Assembly: GCA_029204225.1 (NCBI GenBank)
Contig: CM055100.1
Location: 12,425,040 to 12,489,039 of the forward strand
Reading direction: 5' to 3'
DNA from: Diphasiastrum complanatum
Lineage: Eukaryota > Streptophyta > Lycopodiopsida > Lycopodiales > Lycopodiaceae
Length of the DNA: 64,000 bases
How positions within the stretch are numbered: the first letter of the stretch is position 1; each line of letters starts with the position of its first letter. Shown here one piece after another: positions 43,484 to 54,737 of this stretch. Made by a program: the position numbers and the translations under genes. The notes under the pieces were generated by a model. That model saw nothing but the letters and a program-made list of their open reading frames with translations, was not told the origin of the DNA and did no database searches.

Positions 43484-44060
43484 TTACCTCAAGGATAATA
43501 AGGTGTGCTAAATTGGTGGATCATGAAGAATTTCTCCAATAGGACCTTGATGGTCTCATTGATGAAATGGCTTTCATGATCGTTGATTATCTACACCGAG
43601 CATATGAAACACACAATGATGTTTTCATATAGGAACTTGGCAGTAGCTCAAGCATCAGCTGTTCACACTGCCTTGGCTTCTACCCATTTGGTGAGATAAT
43701 CTGTAGACAAGATGATATATCAAGCTTGTGAACTTCTCAAATGTAGTCCAATCCCACTTCTCAAATGGTGCTTGAGCTAGAACTGGATGCACTAGATCAT
43801 AATTCAATCTTGTTGGTCTCCTAGCTCGTTAGCTAACATCGCATTTTCTCAAGTATTTTTCTGTGTCTTTATGAATCATTGACCACCAGCATCCTAATTG
43901 GAAGATCTTGCAAACTATAATGTCTGATGCGAAATGACCACCACCCATGCCTTCCTGTGAAATTGAGATAATCTGGATGGCCTCATGTGGACAGCAGCAA
44001 CCATCTAGTAATCCGCCATGTGTTGCAAGTTTTTGTTCATAGATTCCAGCCAAGAATCTA
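43484..44060 (-). pseudogene. Gypsy integrase fragment
   Basis: Starts in the same place as the fragment at 6267-6530 (codons for STPYYPRGN and FINETIKVLLE are recognisable on the minus strand). It extends further upstream into the integrase core and the zinc-finger region (43829-44053: a CCCPHEAIQIISISQEG-like segment). Stops interrupt all frames. Confidence 0.65.
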
Positions 44061-45018
44061 TGAACATGGATTGGTTTTTATTACTTCTCTTTACTTCTTC
44101 TTCGGTAGTTTCTTATTTGGAAACCGGGTGTTTCTACCCAATTCACAAGGCCAGTTCACTAAGATGGATCTTCTTGCTTAGAATTGTTTTCAGACAGATA
44201 GATTTATCAGTTTACTCATTTGCATTCCCAACTTGTCAATGGGATGAAGCAGTTTCGTTCACTCCAACCACATGCATTTACAATCCATGTAACCAATCCT
44301 TGCTCAATATAGATTAGTGTTCTGAAGAAGAGAGCAATCTACGATCATGTCCACTAAATTACTCTAAGAAATCAGAAAACATCAGAGCATTGAGATAAAA
44401 ACACACATCAAAAACAAGAATCAAGAAAACTAACTACCTAACAACATACTAGCATTCCAAGAATCAAGAAATACCCATCTCTGGATTCTTGGAATACCCA
44501 AGAACGATGATTGTTAGTGAATATGCAATAATTGAAGCACAATCTCAGCCTATTTATTTTACCTGGATGCTAAATCTACATAAACAAGAAACAAGAAGAC
44601 TAATCCACATCTACATTCCACATTGCAAGAAAGAAAGTAGTAAATCTATATTATTTCACAACCACAACAAAGAGATCAAAGCATGTTCATAGGAATTTCA
44701 CTCAAGACAATGGCCATGAATAAGGAGCTTCCAAATTGCCAATAACTTGTGGAGGATCTTCTTAATTCATGCAAGAGAAATGAAAATACAATAAAAGCTC
44801 CCTCACAAGAGAGGGGGGTCCTTAAATAAACAAGAGGGCTGCCCATGTGGAGCCTAAGTGGAAATTACAAGTGGAAATAACTCTTCCACTAGAGGTCCCC
44901 ATCAAAGGATGGCTCACTCTACTTTATTTAAGAGGGGTCTACATCTATTTACATTGCCTAGGAATGTCACTAGCTCCTACATGGTCCATGGTAATTTCCA
45001 CTAAGTTTCATGTTGTAC
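44061..45018. repeat. Gypsy LTR-like and internal remnants
   Basis: No gene. 44390-44530 resembles the reverse complement of 3475-3600, which lies next to another gypsy copy, suggesting LTR sequence. 44960-45018 is the inverted counterpart of 39480-39540, the end of the internal region of a B-family element. Confidence 0.4.
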
Positions 45019-45156
45019 ATAAAAGGAGTGTGAATTGAGCACATATCCTTCTAGTGCAGTTCGGATTTGAGCTAGATAGGTTCAATTATGATGACATGCA
45101 GATGTTTAGATAGCATGCAAAGTTTTACTGTATGCATGTAAGCCACATGCAATCAG
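45019..45156 (+). repeat. B-family polypurine tract and LTR start
   Basis: ACATAAAAGGAG followed by TGTGAATTGAGCACATATCC, an inverted copy of 39350-39491. It is cut at 45157 by A-family LTR sequence. Confidence 0.7.
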
Positions 45157-45682
45157 TGTAAAAATTACAGCAAATAAGGATCCTAAAACACTTGAAATGA
45201 TGAGGGAAACAATAGATTATGATTTCATAAGATTAGCACAAGTTGAACCATCAAAATCCATCAAAAATCTATGCTTGAACCTCACTAAATGGCCCAAATC
45301 CTTGAAGAAGGCTTCACACGTGTGAAAGTACGGCCTCCCACAGTCTGAGTACTGTACACTAGACCTACATTCAATCCTATAATCATTAGTAATCACAAGT
45401 ACTCAAACAATTATGAACATAGAGAGCAATTGCACCATTATGAGAGAAAAAACATGAAATTGCTTGATTGATTTTGGTGAGATATCATCACCTATATATA
45501 CATGATCCATCACGGTTTTGGGCAGGTATGAGTAGCCCTAAACCTATCCCTAATGCTAATTTTGGTGGATCTTTCATCCCTACCAAGTTATGGTTGGAAT
45601 CTTGGAGATCCCTCAACAATGCAAAAATTACCAAAAATAGCTCCTATTTTTTCTCCCTTGTATCTAAGCATAATTTGGACTC
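45157..45682 (-). repeat. Truncated A-family LTR
   Basis: 526 bp matching the first (plus-strand) 526 bp of the A LTR with very few differences (for example CACTAG for CACCAG near 45358, and TTATGG for TTAGGG). It breaks off after 'ttggactc' into unrelated copia RT sequence, so the U3 outer end and any element body are missing. Confidence 0.9.
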
Positions 45683-46310
45683 TCGAGCACATTACTCTAT
45701 AGGAAGCTAGTTGGTTCACTCATATATCTAACCATCACAAGACCTGATATTAGCTATTGTGTTGATAAACTAAGCCAATTCATGCATGATCCTAGTGTGG
45801 AGCATTGGAAACTAGGCAAGAGGGCATTGAGATACATCTTGGCATTGTTTATGGAGGATCATCACCTAACTTGTATGGATTTTCAGATTCAGACTTTGTT
45901 GGAGATCAAATGGATAAAAAATCCATAAGTGCATATGCTATATTCATAGATGATGGAGCTATCTCTTGGATGTCAAAAAAACAAGCTACAATCTCATCGT
46001 CATCTAGTGAGGCCGATTACAAAGCTCTTACATCTTGTACAAAGGAAATGCTATGGATCAAAAGGATGGTAATGGATTTTCACTTGCTAGATTTTTCAGA
46101 GAGTCCAATCATCTTTTGTAATAACCTTTCAGCCCAAAGATTGGCAAGCAATCCAATTTTCATGCGTGGAGCAAGCATATGGATGTGGCTTATCATTTTG
46201 TGAGAGAACAAGTCATGGCAAAGGAGCTGAAGGTTTAATATGTTACTTCAAGGGAGTGTGTGGTTGATATCTTCACCAAAGCATTGGGAATAGACTTATT
46301 TATGAAGCAT
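45683..46310 (+). pseudogene. Copia RT end and RNase H fragment
   Basis: Plus strand: YRKLVGSLIYLTITRPDISYCV precedes a frame (45805-46203) with FSDSDFVGDQMDKKSISAYAIF, SWMSKKQATISSSSSEADYKAL and CTKEMLWIKRM. This is the RT C-terminal end and RNase H of Ty1/copia. The closing DIFTKAL follows in another frame at about 46265. The catalytic Glu region reads SEADYKAL where EAEYKAL is usual. No LTR of this element was found. Confidence 0.85.
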
Positions 46311-48340
46311 AGAACAATACCATACTGTATTTTCATGCTTATGATCACATCTTAGTAATTTAATACAATTCTAGCATGCTAAAATTGATGATTTCTATCT
46401 TGTAGATAAAACTAGATGTGCATCCAAATTTGGCCAAGATCTTGTTGATCCACTAAATGTGTTTTGGGTCTGTATTTCTCACAATATACAGATTCTCTAT
46501 GTTTTTTATGTGTGTTCACACTAATGAATGCTTTCTGATAACTTCTTTCTTTGCTATTGGTACTCGTTCCCACAGCTCATACAAAATATCTTATTTGAAG
46601 GAAGCATGGCTGTCATAGATGCCTAACCATATCGCTGCCTTCCTCTTTAAACCTGTTTTACCACTAGGTAAATTGAGATATGCTTTTACCAACAATATTA
46701 TTACCTTATGTAAAAAATATTTCACTTGCTGTAAAAAAATTTACTACCTTGCGTAAAAATAATTTCACTTACTGTAAAAAAGATTATATACCTAAAATAT
46801 CAGTGTAAAGGTGAGGAAGGAAGACAAAATCAAAGTTCAAACATGGTGGCTTGAGATCATGAGATATTTTTCAAATTTCCCTCCAAAGATCCCACTTCTT
46901 GTTGCGTCTGCTGCCTTCCAAAAGCATCCAGTAGCAATGTCTGCGACTGTTGTGAATGCTCCTCAAAAGCATCCAGTGGTTGCTATGAATTCTCATTGTG
47001 CATGCTACTGCTAACTTAGATTTATTTTATCAAAAACTATTGAATGGGTACATTTCTATCTCATACAAAGATTTAGAAAGCTGACTACATAAACAACATC
47101 TAGTTTGCAAAGCTAGGAGCACCAAGTTCTTTGCCCTCTTCTTCATTACATTTGCAAGGATAGAATTATTCATTTTTGTTGGGAATCTGCAGCTTCAAAG
47201 TATAAATCAAAGCAAGCATCCAAATTTCAAATTCTGACTGTGATTCAGCATGAACTGAATTTGAAGGACTCTGTCTACTTTTGAGAGCCAAGGCTTTTTT
47301 TAGAATCCTCTGCAACAAGCAAGTTGCTTTGCAACTTCGATTTCATCTAGTTGTTTCTACTCAGATACAAGGACACTTTGGAATGCATCACTCGTTGAAT
47401 TGCTCTTTTTCACTGGAATGATGGCTCTATATATATATAGCACAAAAGGTAAAAATTTCAAAGCGTAAAATCATCCAAAAAGTTCTAGAAGATAAATTTT
47501 TTTTTGATGTGCTTTACAATAGAGAAGACCCTCGGGCGGATGCCTTTCCCTATGCGTAACAACGTATTGATTTTTTTATAATTTATTTTCGTGAAACTTT
47601 AAAAGCCACAATATCACACCTGCATTTATTATTTCAAGATTTGGAGAAGTAATAAATGTGTAATGCATCATTACTATTTTTAGACACATACAAAAGTGCA
47701 TTACATTATGTAAGGTACTCTTACTATTATTAAAAAATATAATTTTGTTATTTTTAAAAAACTTAAATCTTAAACATACTATTATTAAAAAATTGTATGT
47801 TATTTTAAAAAAAGAAAAAAAAATCAAACGATTGTCATGGCAGGAGAAGGCCCTTGCCCGAGGGCCTTATCCTATACTATCATCTTTAACATGCTCTTGG
47901 TTGGTTCGAAGAATTATAGAGGCCTTAAGTATATCACAATTTTCCATATAACACAGAATGAGACATGGCTTTAAGGAATCTCCCCAACCATTTGATTTGA
48001 GAGCTCGCTGCTAGCTAGTGAAGGGAGAAGGTGTTGTGCTCATTGATGAGTCTGAACTATGGGATAGCAGATTGTCAACGTGGCTTCTTATCTTGCAGTA
48101 GCACCGGGAGCCCTCATTAGGAGAAACCTCAACTCAAAAAGGGCCCTATAAGAAACTCGAATTTAGTGAGAGAATGATTAGAGGAGAGGATAATTTTTTG
48201 GTGTTCCCTCCAAAAATCTTTGAAAACATTTGAAAGGTAGATTATATAACATGCATGTTTAATGATTTACAAGCTTGTTTTGGTTTCGTGTGAATCGTTT
48301 TTCTTGTTATATGATTTAGTTTGTTTGATTTTAAAACAAT
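46311..48340. other. Gene-poor AT-rich interval
   Basis: No gene or RNA is recognised. Short repeated words occur ('tttcacttactgtaaaaa' at about 46720-46780; 'aaaagcatccagt' twice at 46920-46980). A possible inverted-repeat element is annotated separately at 47527-47868. Confidence 0.4.
47527..47868. mobile_element. Possible small inverted-repeat element (MITE-like)
   Basis: Imperfect inverted ends: CCCTCGGGC at 47529-47537, followed by '..tgccttt.ccc', against GCCCGAGGG at 47856-47864, preceded by 'gagaaggccctt'. The interior is very AT-rich. The right end also forms a compact hairpin (AAGGCCCT / AGGGCCTT, 47847-47868, 6-base loop). I could not identify a target duplication. Confidence 0.35.
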
Positions 48341-50921
48341 GGAAAAGTTTGATCTTCATATTCTGCTCCCACTTGATTGTGCTCCAATTTATAAGAGAAA
48401 CACCAAAGCTGGTTAGATTAATGAGACTTGCAAGAAAGAACTTAGAGAAAAAAGTTGTAGAAATATTGATTTGTGGACAGTTGGATCAATTTATCCCAAA
48501 GATCCAAGTACTTGATGTTTTTTGGACTTTCAAACTACTGGCCAGTTATTGAATTTTGTGTGTAATGGACATAGTGGATTGTTGGGATACTGTCAAAAGT
48601 TGAGCCAATACGGGATGTATGAAGCAATGAAGCGAACACAAGTGTTGGAGTATTTGTTGAATCAAACAAACAATGAGAAGACAATACTTCAAAAAAATTT
48701 GCAGAAACAAATATACGAGAATACGACATTGAGCTCCAATATATCAGAATTGAAAACTATTGTTACCGATCTTCAAATATCGAATCAAGTTATGTTGAGA
48801 GACGTTGAGAATTTTAAAAGAGAAATCTTGAGTGCTATTGCTGAAGGCGAAGTTCTCAAGAGAAAATTAAATATAAGAAAACACAAACGACTTCCAAAAA
48901 AAGACATAGATGCTCTATCTTCAAGAAGTGAAAACAAGAAGAAAAGGATTCAAGCATTCAAGTAAATACTAGTTAAAAGAGCAAATGACATGCTTGCTAA
49001 GTTTTTATGTGCTTGTTTTTCTAATGCTTGCTAATTTAATTTTTTATTATGTCTTGCAGATCATCTTTGGTGGCGAGAGAATATTATAAAGATTCTACGA
49101 GTATTGAAAAATATTTGGGTTCCATATTGTCATCAAAAACTACAAAAGAAATGTTAAAGAATTCTCGTTATGACAGGATTAAGAATGATATTGTTGCAAT
49201 GATTATACATAGCATTCAACATGTCTTGGATGCAAGAGTTATCCAAGGAGCATGTGATGATTCAGGAATTAGTCGTAAAGCATATACTCTAATGTTTAAA
49301 ATTGTATAGGAAGCCTTTGCACATGTGAAGATTCGAAAGCTACCTCTTCCTCGTCCATTTAGAGTAAAAAAAACAAGATATTGTTTCAATGAGAGTATGA
49401 GTATGCTTATAAGTGAACCATTTCATATCAAGAAATTGTATACATGTGAGAGTGGAACATTGGAATACAATGAATCCAACAATTTATTTTTGGATATTAA
49501 CAAAGTAGTGGCATACATGATTAAATATTACAAAATATTTGAACGAGAAGTCCAAGGAAAATTGATATTGGTTATTAAACTTGATGAGTCTAAAATTTTT
49601 AAGGGACAAAAATTGGAACGGATAAGTATCATCTTTATGAACAGAGCATGAACAATACTGAAAATGATGCAGATGATTCCTCTTTAGTGTTCAATCAGAG
49701 AATGAAATATGGTGGTTAGCAGCATTTCAGGTATATTTCAATTTTACTTAGTATTGTATTTTATCACCTAAGTTGCTAATGTCAATGTTCATAACTTTGT
49801 ATGTGTTTGTTACTTTTCAGGTTTAAAAAAAGACCATGCTATCTTGTCGTGGACTTTTTCGACATCAAATTATGCGAAGATTATTGAAGAGCACATGGGT
49901 GGAAACAAAATATATGTGCCAAACTATGGCACATTTCAAATTTTATGACATCTTGCAAGTGATTTAAAGACACTGAAATGTATGTATAATGTTTCGCATG
50001 GGGCAAATACTAAACATCATTGTTTGTATTGTATGAAGAACTGTAAAGACTTGAATTTGACAAGTTCAAGAGTTGGTCCAACAAGAGATCGAGAGGATGC
50101 GAACTATAGACCTGTGTTGGCAATCCCATTGATCAATGTTCACATATGCACATTGCATGCTGAGGTACGAATTATTGAAAAATTAATTTACAATCATATT
50201 TTGTATGTCTTGAATACCAAACCTGAATCGGCCTCTAAAATTGGAATTGAGAGATTAGAGCAAGTACTTTCAAAAGCACATTTGCACAAGGGAAATGTAA
50301 AAATAGAAAAAAGTGAAAAACTATCAGGTAAATCAGGGAACGTTCCAAAGAAGCCATCTGTTGGAGGTGCAAAAGCTAGAAGGTTTTTATCCAATTACAC
50401 TGGAAAGTCTTCTACTGTGACATACAATGTTTGGAAAGACGTTGTTGCAACATCAAAAGATTTTGAAGAGGGGCAACACAAAATTCAAAAAAGCTACAGT
50501 ATGGCAAAATCTCGTCAATTTGATTGGCATGTTGTGAAAAGAAAAGTTATCTGAAATTGACATTGTAAATTTACAAAAATATTGTGAGATATTTGTCAAA
50601 TTGGTAGCACAATGTTGGGGAGAGGATCATGTTACACACTATATGGTAATTTACTATTTGTTTTTGTGCAAAAATTGTTTTGCAAAGTCATATATTTGAT
50701 TTCTAATATATGTATTTTACTGGTTGCAACATATTCTATTACATCACACCACATTTTTTGCAAAAGAATATGGAAGTATGAGCATATGGTCTTCTCAAGG
50801 TATGGAGAAATCGCATTGGCAAGCAAGAGGAGCTTTTCATCGAGCAATCAACCATGGAAAATATAATTCAAAGAGATGCTACTTATATCAATTATTTCAA
50901 AGGTTCTACAGAAGAGTATAA
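48341..50921 (+). pseudogene. Transposase-like multi-exon gene (decayed)
   Basis: Exon 1 (48341-48965, two in-frame stops) encodes a short conserved start and a long coiled coil (about residues 95-175). After an AG at 49059 comes a second exon with REYYKDSTSIEKYLG, SGISRKAYTLMF and VIKLDESKIFKGQKLERISI. A third exon has SDLKTLKCMYNVSHGAN followed by HHCLYCMKNCKD, a Cys pair in a zinc-binding-like context. After another intron (donor about 50646) comes EYGSMSIWSSQGMEKSHWQARGAF. The acidic residues in LDES, SDLK and QGMEKSH are spaced as a DDE triad could be. I recall similar 'D-x-K...C-x2-C...GxExxH' layouts in uncharacterised transposase-like proteins, so this assignment is tentative. Stops and shifts make it non-functional. 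Confidence 0.4.
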
Positions 50922-51161
50922 TTTAGATATCAAATCAAATATTCAACAAATCTCATTTCATTCAAAAAGACATTTCAACATCTGAGGATAAATAGTTCAA
51001 CTTCATCATCGTAATAGAAAAACAATTAAAACATTACATATCCTCATCGGTATCAAAGGTCAGCTAAGTAGTATGGTCATGAAGAAATAGTCTCCTCTCA
51101 TATGGATCCAGATGCTCAATTGATCTTCTTTTGCTCAACTCTATGTAACTTGCGTACATTG
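50922..51161. other. Spacer between convergent genes
   Basis: AT-rich, no gene seen; it holds the 3' ends of the transposase-like gene and of the minus-strand gene. Confidence 0.4.
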
Positions 51162-52309
51162 CTAAAGCAGATGATCTTTTGGGTACATTTTAGAAACATA
51201 ACCCAATATTTTAATAGGTATATCCCTCTTCACAAAAATGATTTTGTATGTACTGTTAGGATATCTATGTCCATCACAAAAATAGGACAATGCCTTTATT
51301 GCCATTACTAAAGTTTCTCCTTGTGAATAAAAGTTGTCATGTTGAATACAAATTTCATTTTGTACAAAGTATTTCAGGTAATGGCACAATGTTGAATCCT
51401 TATGGCCAACAACACCTCGGGCACCTCCTCTTCTCGTAGCAAAATCATCAACTTCAATTGTGTCCTGCAATATAAATACGAAAATTTGTAATCAAATAAA
51501 TTTTCAGATGGATTTTGATTGAATACAATGTTAAATATGATTATGATGAAATAAGAAAATGAAAATTATCGTGTCATGTTGGTCATACTCCAACAATCCG
51601 TTTCCACGCAAGTCATGCCCAGCAAGAAACGTATCCTCAAAAAAAACGTATTGCTTTGGAGGAGGATATTTTTTTTGAAACTCAATGAACTCCTCCTCAC
51701 TAAGAGCATTTGCTCCATAGGTTAGACATTGTTGCCTTGTAATTTGTAAGGCCTGCTCTCCAGACTTCCAACCACCTTCATCTTCATAGTCAATCCCTTC
51801 AATTAAATCATCATGATTGAAGTCTATTATAACCGAAAATTCTGACAATGCATTTGCTAGTACAGATCCTCATCCTCTCTCATGTTGAACACATCATCAT
51901 TCAATGATAAATATGGCAGGCTATTCATATGGTATACAGGAATGTCAAGCAATGTCTTGCTTTTATCGTATTCTTCTACACCTGATGTAGAAGATATTAC
52001 CATCAACCATGACAGAGCAGGGTCATACATCGAAGCCAGCCTAGCCTCTTCCTCATCACCCAATACTTCGTCTTCTAAATTTTTGTCCACATCGACAGTA
52101 CATCTCTGAGTAGATGTTCTACTTGAAGAACCAACACCAATTGATCTGGAAGATTGGCCTTCATCAGGTATTAACGCAGATATGAAGAAAACAAAAGCTA
52201 TGCCCTCAGCTATAAACCTGCATGATCTCCTATGGGATTCACAATATTGTACCACCTTCAAGCTCTCGTCAAGTTTGGTAAACTTCCTATCATGCTTCAG
52301 GCTGGGCAA
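51162..52309 (-). pseudogene. Unknown acidic gene, minus strand
   Basis: Frames 51857-52309 (150 aa), 51531-51848 and 51162-51470 follow each other. The first begins MPSLKHDRKFTKLDES and has a Ser/Asp/Glu-rich middle. A one-base shift near 51850 leads to EFSVIIDFNHDDLIEGIDYEDEGGW and an EEFIEFQKKYPPP stretch. The last, after an apparent intron (acceptor TTGCAG at about 51465), has TLCHYLKYFVQNEICIQHDN and ALSYFCDGHRYPN. I do not recognise a family. It lies between the transposase-like gene and the H3-like gene, divergent from the latter, and may belong to the same element. The frames are too coherent for chance but carry at least one lesion. Confidence 0.45.
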
Positions 52310-52745
52310 CTATCGGTTCATCGACATGAGTATCCGCACATGTGGAGTAATCATTAATAAAAACACATGATTTAGAAATTGGCACATGTGTGGTTGAAAA
52401 TCTGACACGTATATTTGCACGTATGGAGCAATTATTAATAGGACACACCAATAAAAAATTGGCACGTGGCACTTTTTCATTTAATGCACAAAAATCTTTC
52501 TCTACATAAGCAGAGACTGCGATTAAAAAACAATTGTCTATTAGATTCGTGAATCGTTTCTTGCTCTCTGTCACCCAAATTGGATATCGGAGCCACGCGA
52601 CCTTCTACATTCTTTGTGAGAGGCTTGGTTGCTGCTCGCGCTGCTTTGATATTGGAATCTATTGGGTTGATATCAAAGCCACGTGAGGATCTGCATACAA
52701 TTAATTCATCTACGACCTACTCGCATGTCTACAATATCGGAAGGA
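52310..52745 (+). other. 5' flank of H3-like gene copy 2
   Basis: Contains no clear gene. The GATATCGGwgCcACGCG-type word occurs at 52582-52598 and 52669-52686 in direct orientation and at about 52638-52655 inverted. This is the same arrangement of direct and inverted copies within 160 bp of the start as in copy 1. Confidence 0.45.
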
Positions 52746-53400
52746 ATGGCAAGGACTAAACAGACCGCGCGTCCAAAATATATTGTCCCGTCTGCTGGTC
52801 AACCTACATCATCCTTGCATCCTGCAGCTGCTCGACCTTGTGCTAGGGAGACTGGCAGAAAACCCCGCCCATGGCTCAGAGATATCAAGAGGTTACAAAA
52901 GTCCACCAACCTTCTGATATCGAAAGCTCACTTCAACAGAATAGTGAGAAATGTGACGAGATCTTTGTTTGTGGATGTCAGATGGTGCGTGACTGCAATT
53001 GAAGCATTGCATACAGCCTATGAAGATTATCAGATTAGGTATTTTGAGAATATTGTGCTTGCTGTTGTACATGCAAAGCTGGTGACTATCATGCCCAAAG
53101 ATACGGAGCTTGTGTTTAGGTTGAGGAATTAGTACGAGAAGGTGTTCAAGGCACCTGCACCTCCCCGACCAGCTCCCCTCAGGGTTAGATCCCCTTATCA
53201 AAGGAAAAGAAAACAATCAAGGCTAGTGAAGTCAGGAACCAGGGCCAAAAAAAGCCAAATCAAGCCAGTCAAAGACCAGCCAACTCATGATCAAGCTGGG
53301 CCATCTAGGTGGAAGTTGAAGAATCCCCCTCTTCTCCACCTCCGCCTAAAAGAAGATTAGTACTATCAGATGAGACCAAGCAGATGATAGGCCAGACCAG
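52746..53400 (+). pseudogene. Histone H3-like domain with basic tail, copy 2
   Basis: The ATG at 52746 is chosen because the next codons are ARTKQTAR, the invariant start of histone H3. A Pro/Ala/Arg-rich tail follows; Lys9 is replaced by Pro. Residues about 42-128 form a complete H3 histone fold: WLRDIKRLQKSTNLLI (alpha-N), FNRIVRNVTRSLF (alpha-1), VRW and AIEALHTAYEDYQIRYFEN (loop 1, alpha-2), VVHAKLVTIMPKDTELVFRL (alpha-3). It aligns gap-free with H3 from loop 1 on. Canonical H3 is 135 residues; this frame has 128 codons to a TAG. The same frame reads on past the TAG as a basic, Pro-rich tail (SPYQRKRKQSR), and after a shift has PPPPKRRLVLSDETKQ. Element C cuts it at 53401. Acting as a nucleosome component is inference. 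Confidence 0.85.
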
Positions 53401-54082
53401 TGTAAAAATTACAGCAAATAAGGATCCTAAAACACTTGAAATGATCAGGGAAATAATAGATTATGATTTCATAAGATTAGCACAAGTTGAACCATCAAAA
53501 TCCATCAAAAATCTATGCTTGAACCTCACTAAATGGCCCAAATCCTTGAAGAAGGCTTCACACGTGTGAATGTACGGCCTCCCACAGTCTGAGTACTGTA
53601 CACCAGACCTACATTCAATCCTATAATCATTAGTAATCACAAGTACTCAAACAATTATGAACATAGAGAGCAATTGCACCATTATGAGAGAAAAATCATG
53701 AAATTGCTTGATTGATTTTGGTGAGATATCATCACCTATATATACATGATCCATCACGGTTTTGGGCAGGTATGAGTAGCCCTAAACCTATCCCTAATGC
53801 TAATTTTGGTGGATCTTTCATCCCTACCAAGTTAGGGTTGGAATCTTGGAGATCCCTCAACAATGCAAAAATTACCAAAAATAGCTCCTATTTTTTCTCC
53901 CTTGTATCTAAGCATAATTTGGACTCATTCCAAAGGTTCTAACACTTAGGTCTACTTGAGAACATCCTTATTAATGGAATCCTATGCTATTTGGCACGTG
54001 TGACAAGCCACATCATGACCATCTAACTATTTACAAGTCATATGACCAAAACTAGTCAAGCTAGAATTGTGAATTTTTAACA
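53401..54082 (-). repeat. 3' LTR of element C
   Basis: 682 bp, TGTTAAAAAT...ATTTTTACA on the minus strand. Contains the TTCACACGTGTGAA palindrome near 53566 and a TATA box near 53737-53744. Confidence 0.96.
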
Positions 54083-54114
54083 CTCCTCCTCACTATCTAG
54101 CTTGGTTCAATCAT

Positions 54115-54737
54115 TGCTTTACTAATCACTCCAAGTGATGATCTGAACTTCATAAAAGGTGTCTTTTGAAGTGGTTTAGTAAGTAGATCAGCTACACATT
54201 CATTGCTTGGAACATGCTCCAAATCAATCTCCTTGGCTTGCACCATTTCTCTCACAAAGTGATGGCATATCTCAATGTGCTTAGATCTTGCATGGCAGAT
54301 TCGGTTAGATGCAAGGTTTTGTCATTGTAGATGATTGGTGCCTCCTCTGAATCCATGATCTTTAGTTCCACCAATAATCTCTTGATCCAAAGTACCTCCT
54401 TTGTAGTGGTTGTCAAAGCTTTGTACTCGGCCTCGGTTGAAGATAGAGATATAGTTTCTTGCTTTTTTGAAAGCCATGAAACCACACCTTCTCCTATGAA
54501 AGTTGAATAGGCACTTGTTGATTTCCTATCCCTCTTGTCCCCTGCAAAATCTGAATCACTAAATGCATGAAGGTTAATCACATCTCCTCTATATAGAATC
54601 CCAAAATCCAATGTACCCAAGATGTATCTTAGAATCCTCTTAGCCTTTTTCCAATGGATATTCAATGGCTTTTGCATGGATTGGCTCAACCTACATACAC
54701 TAAAGCTAAGATCTGGTCTAGTTATAGTGATCCACAT
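54115..54737 (-). pseudogene. Element C RNase H, with 13-bp deletion
   Basis: Continues the gag-pol frame after a stop codon at 54738: SDSDFAGDKRDRKSTSAY, SWLSKKQETISLSSTEAEYKAL and WIKRLLVELK. Compared with A, 13 bp are missing at about 54316, shifting the frame inside the conserved 'NDNISAQ' block and losing the normal C-terminus. RNase H is therefore unlikely to be made in active form. Confidence 0.9.

Noticed and set aside
52746-53132. Host centromeric H3 (CENH3)
   Set aside because: TNLLI and RW recall CENH3, but loop 1 has canonical H3 length, the VTIMPKD motif is H3-like, the locus is broken, and it sits in a repeated mobile context.
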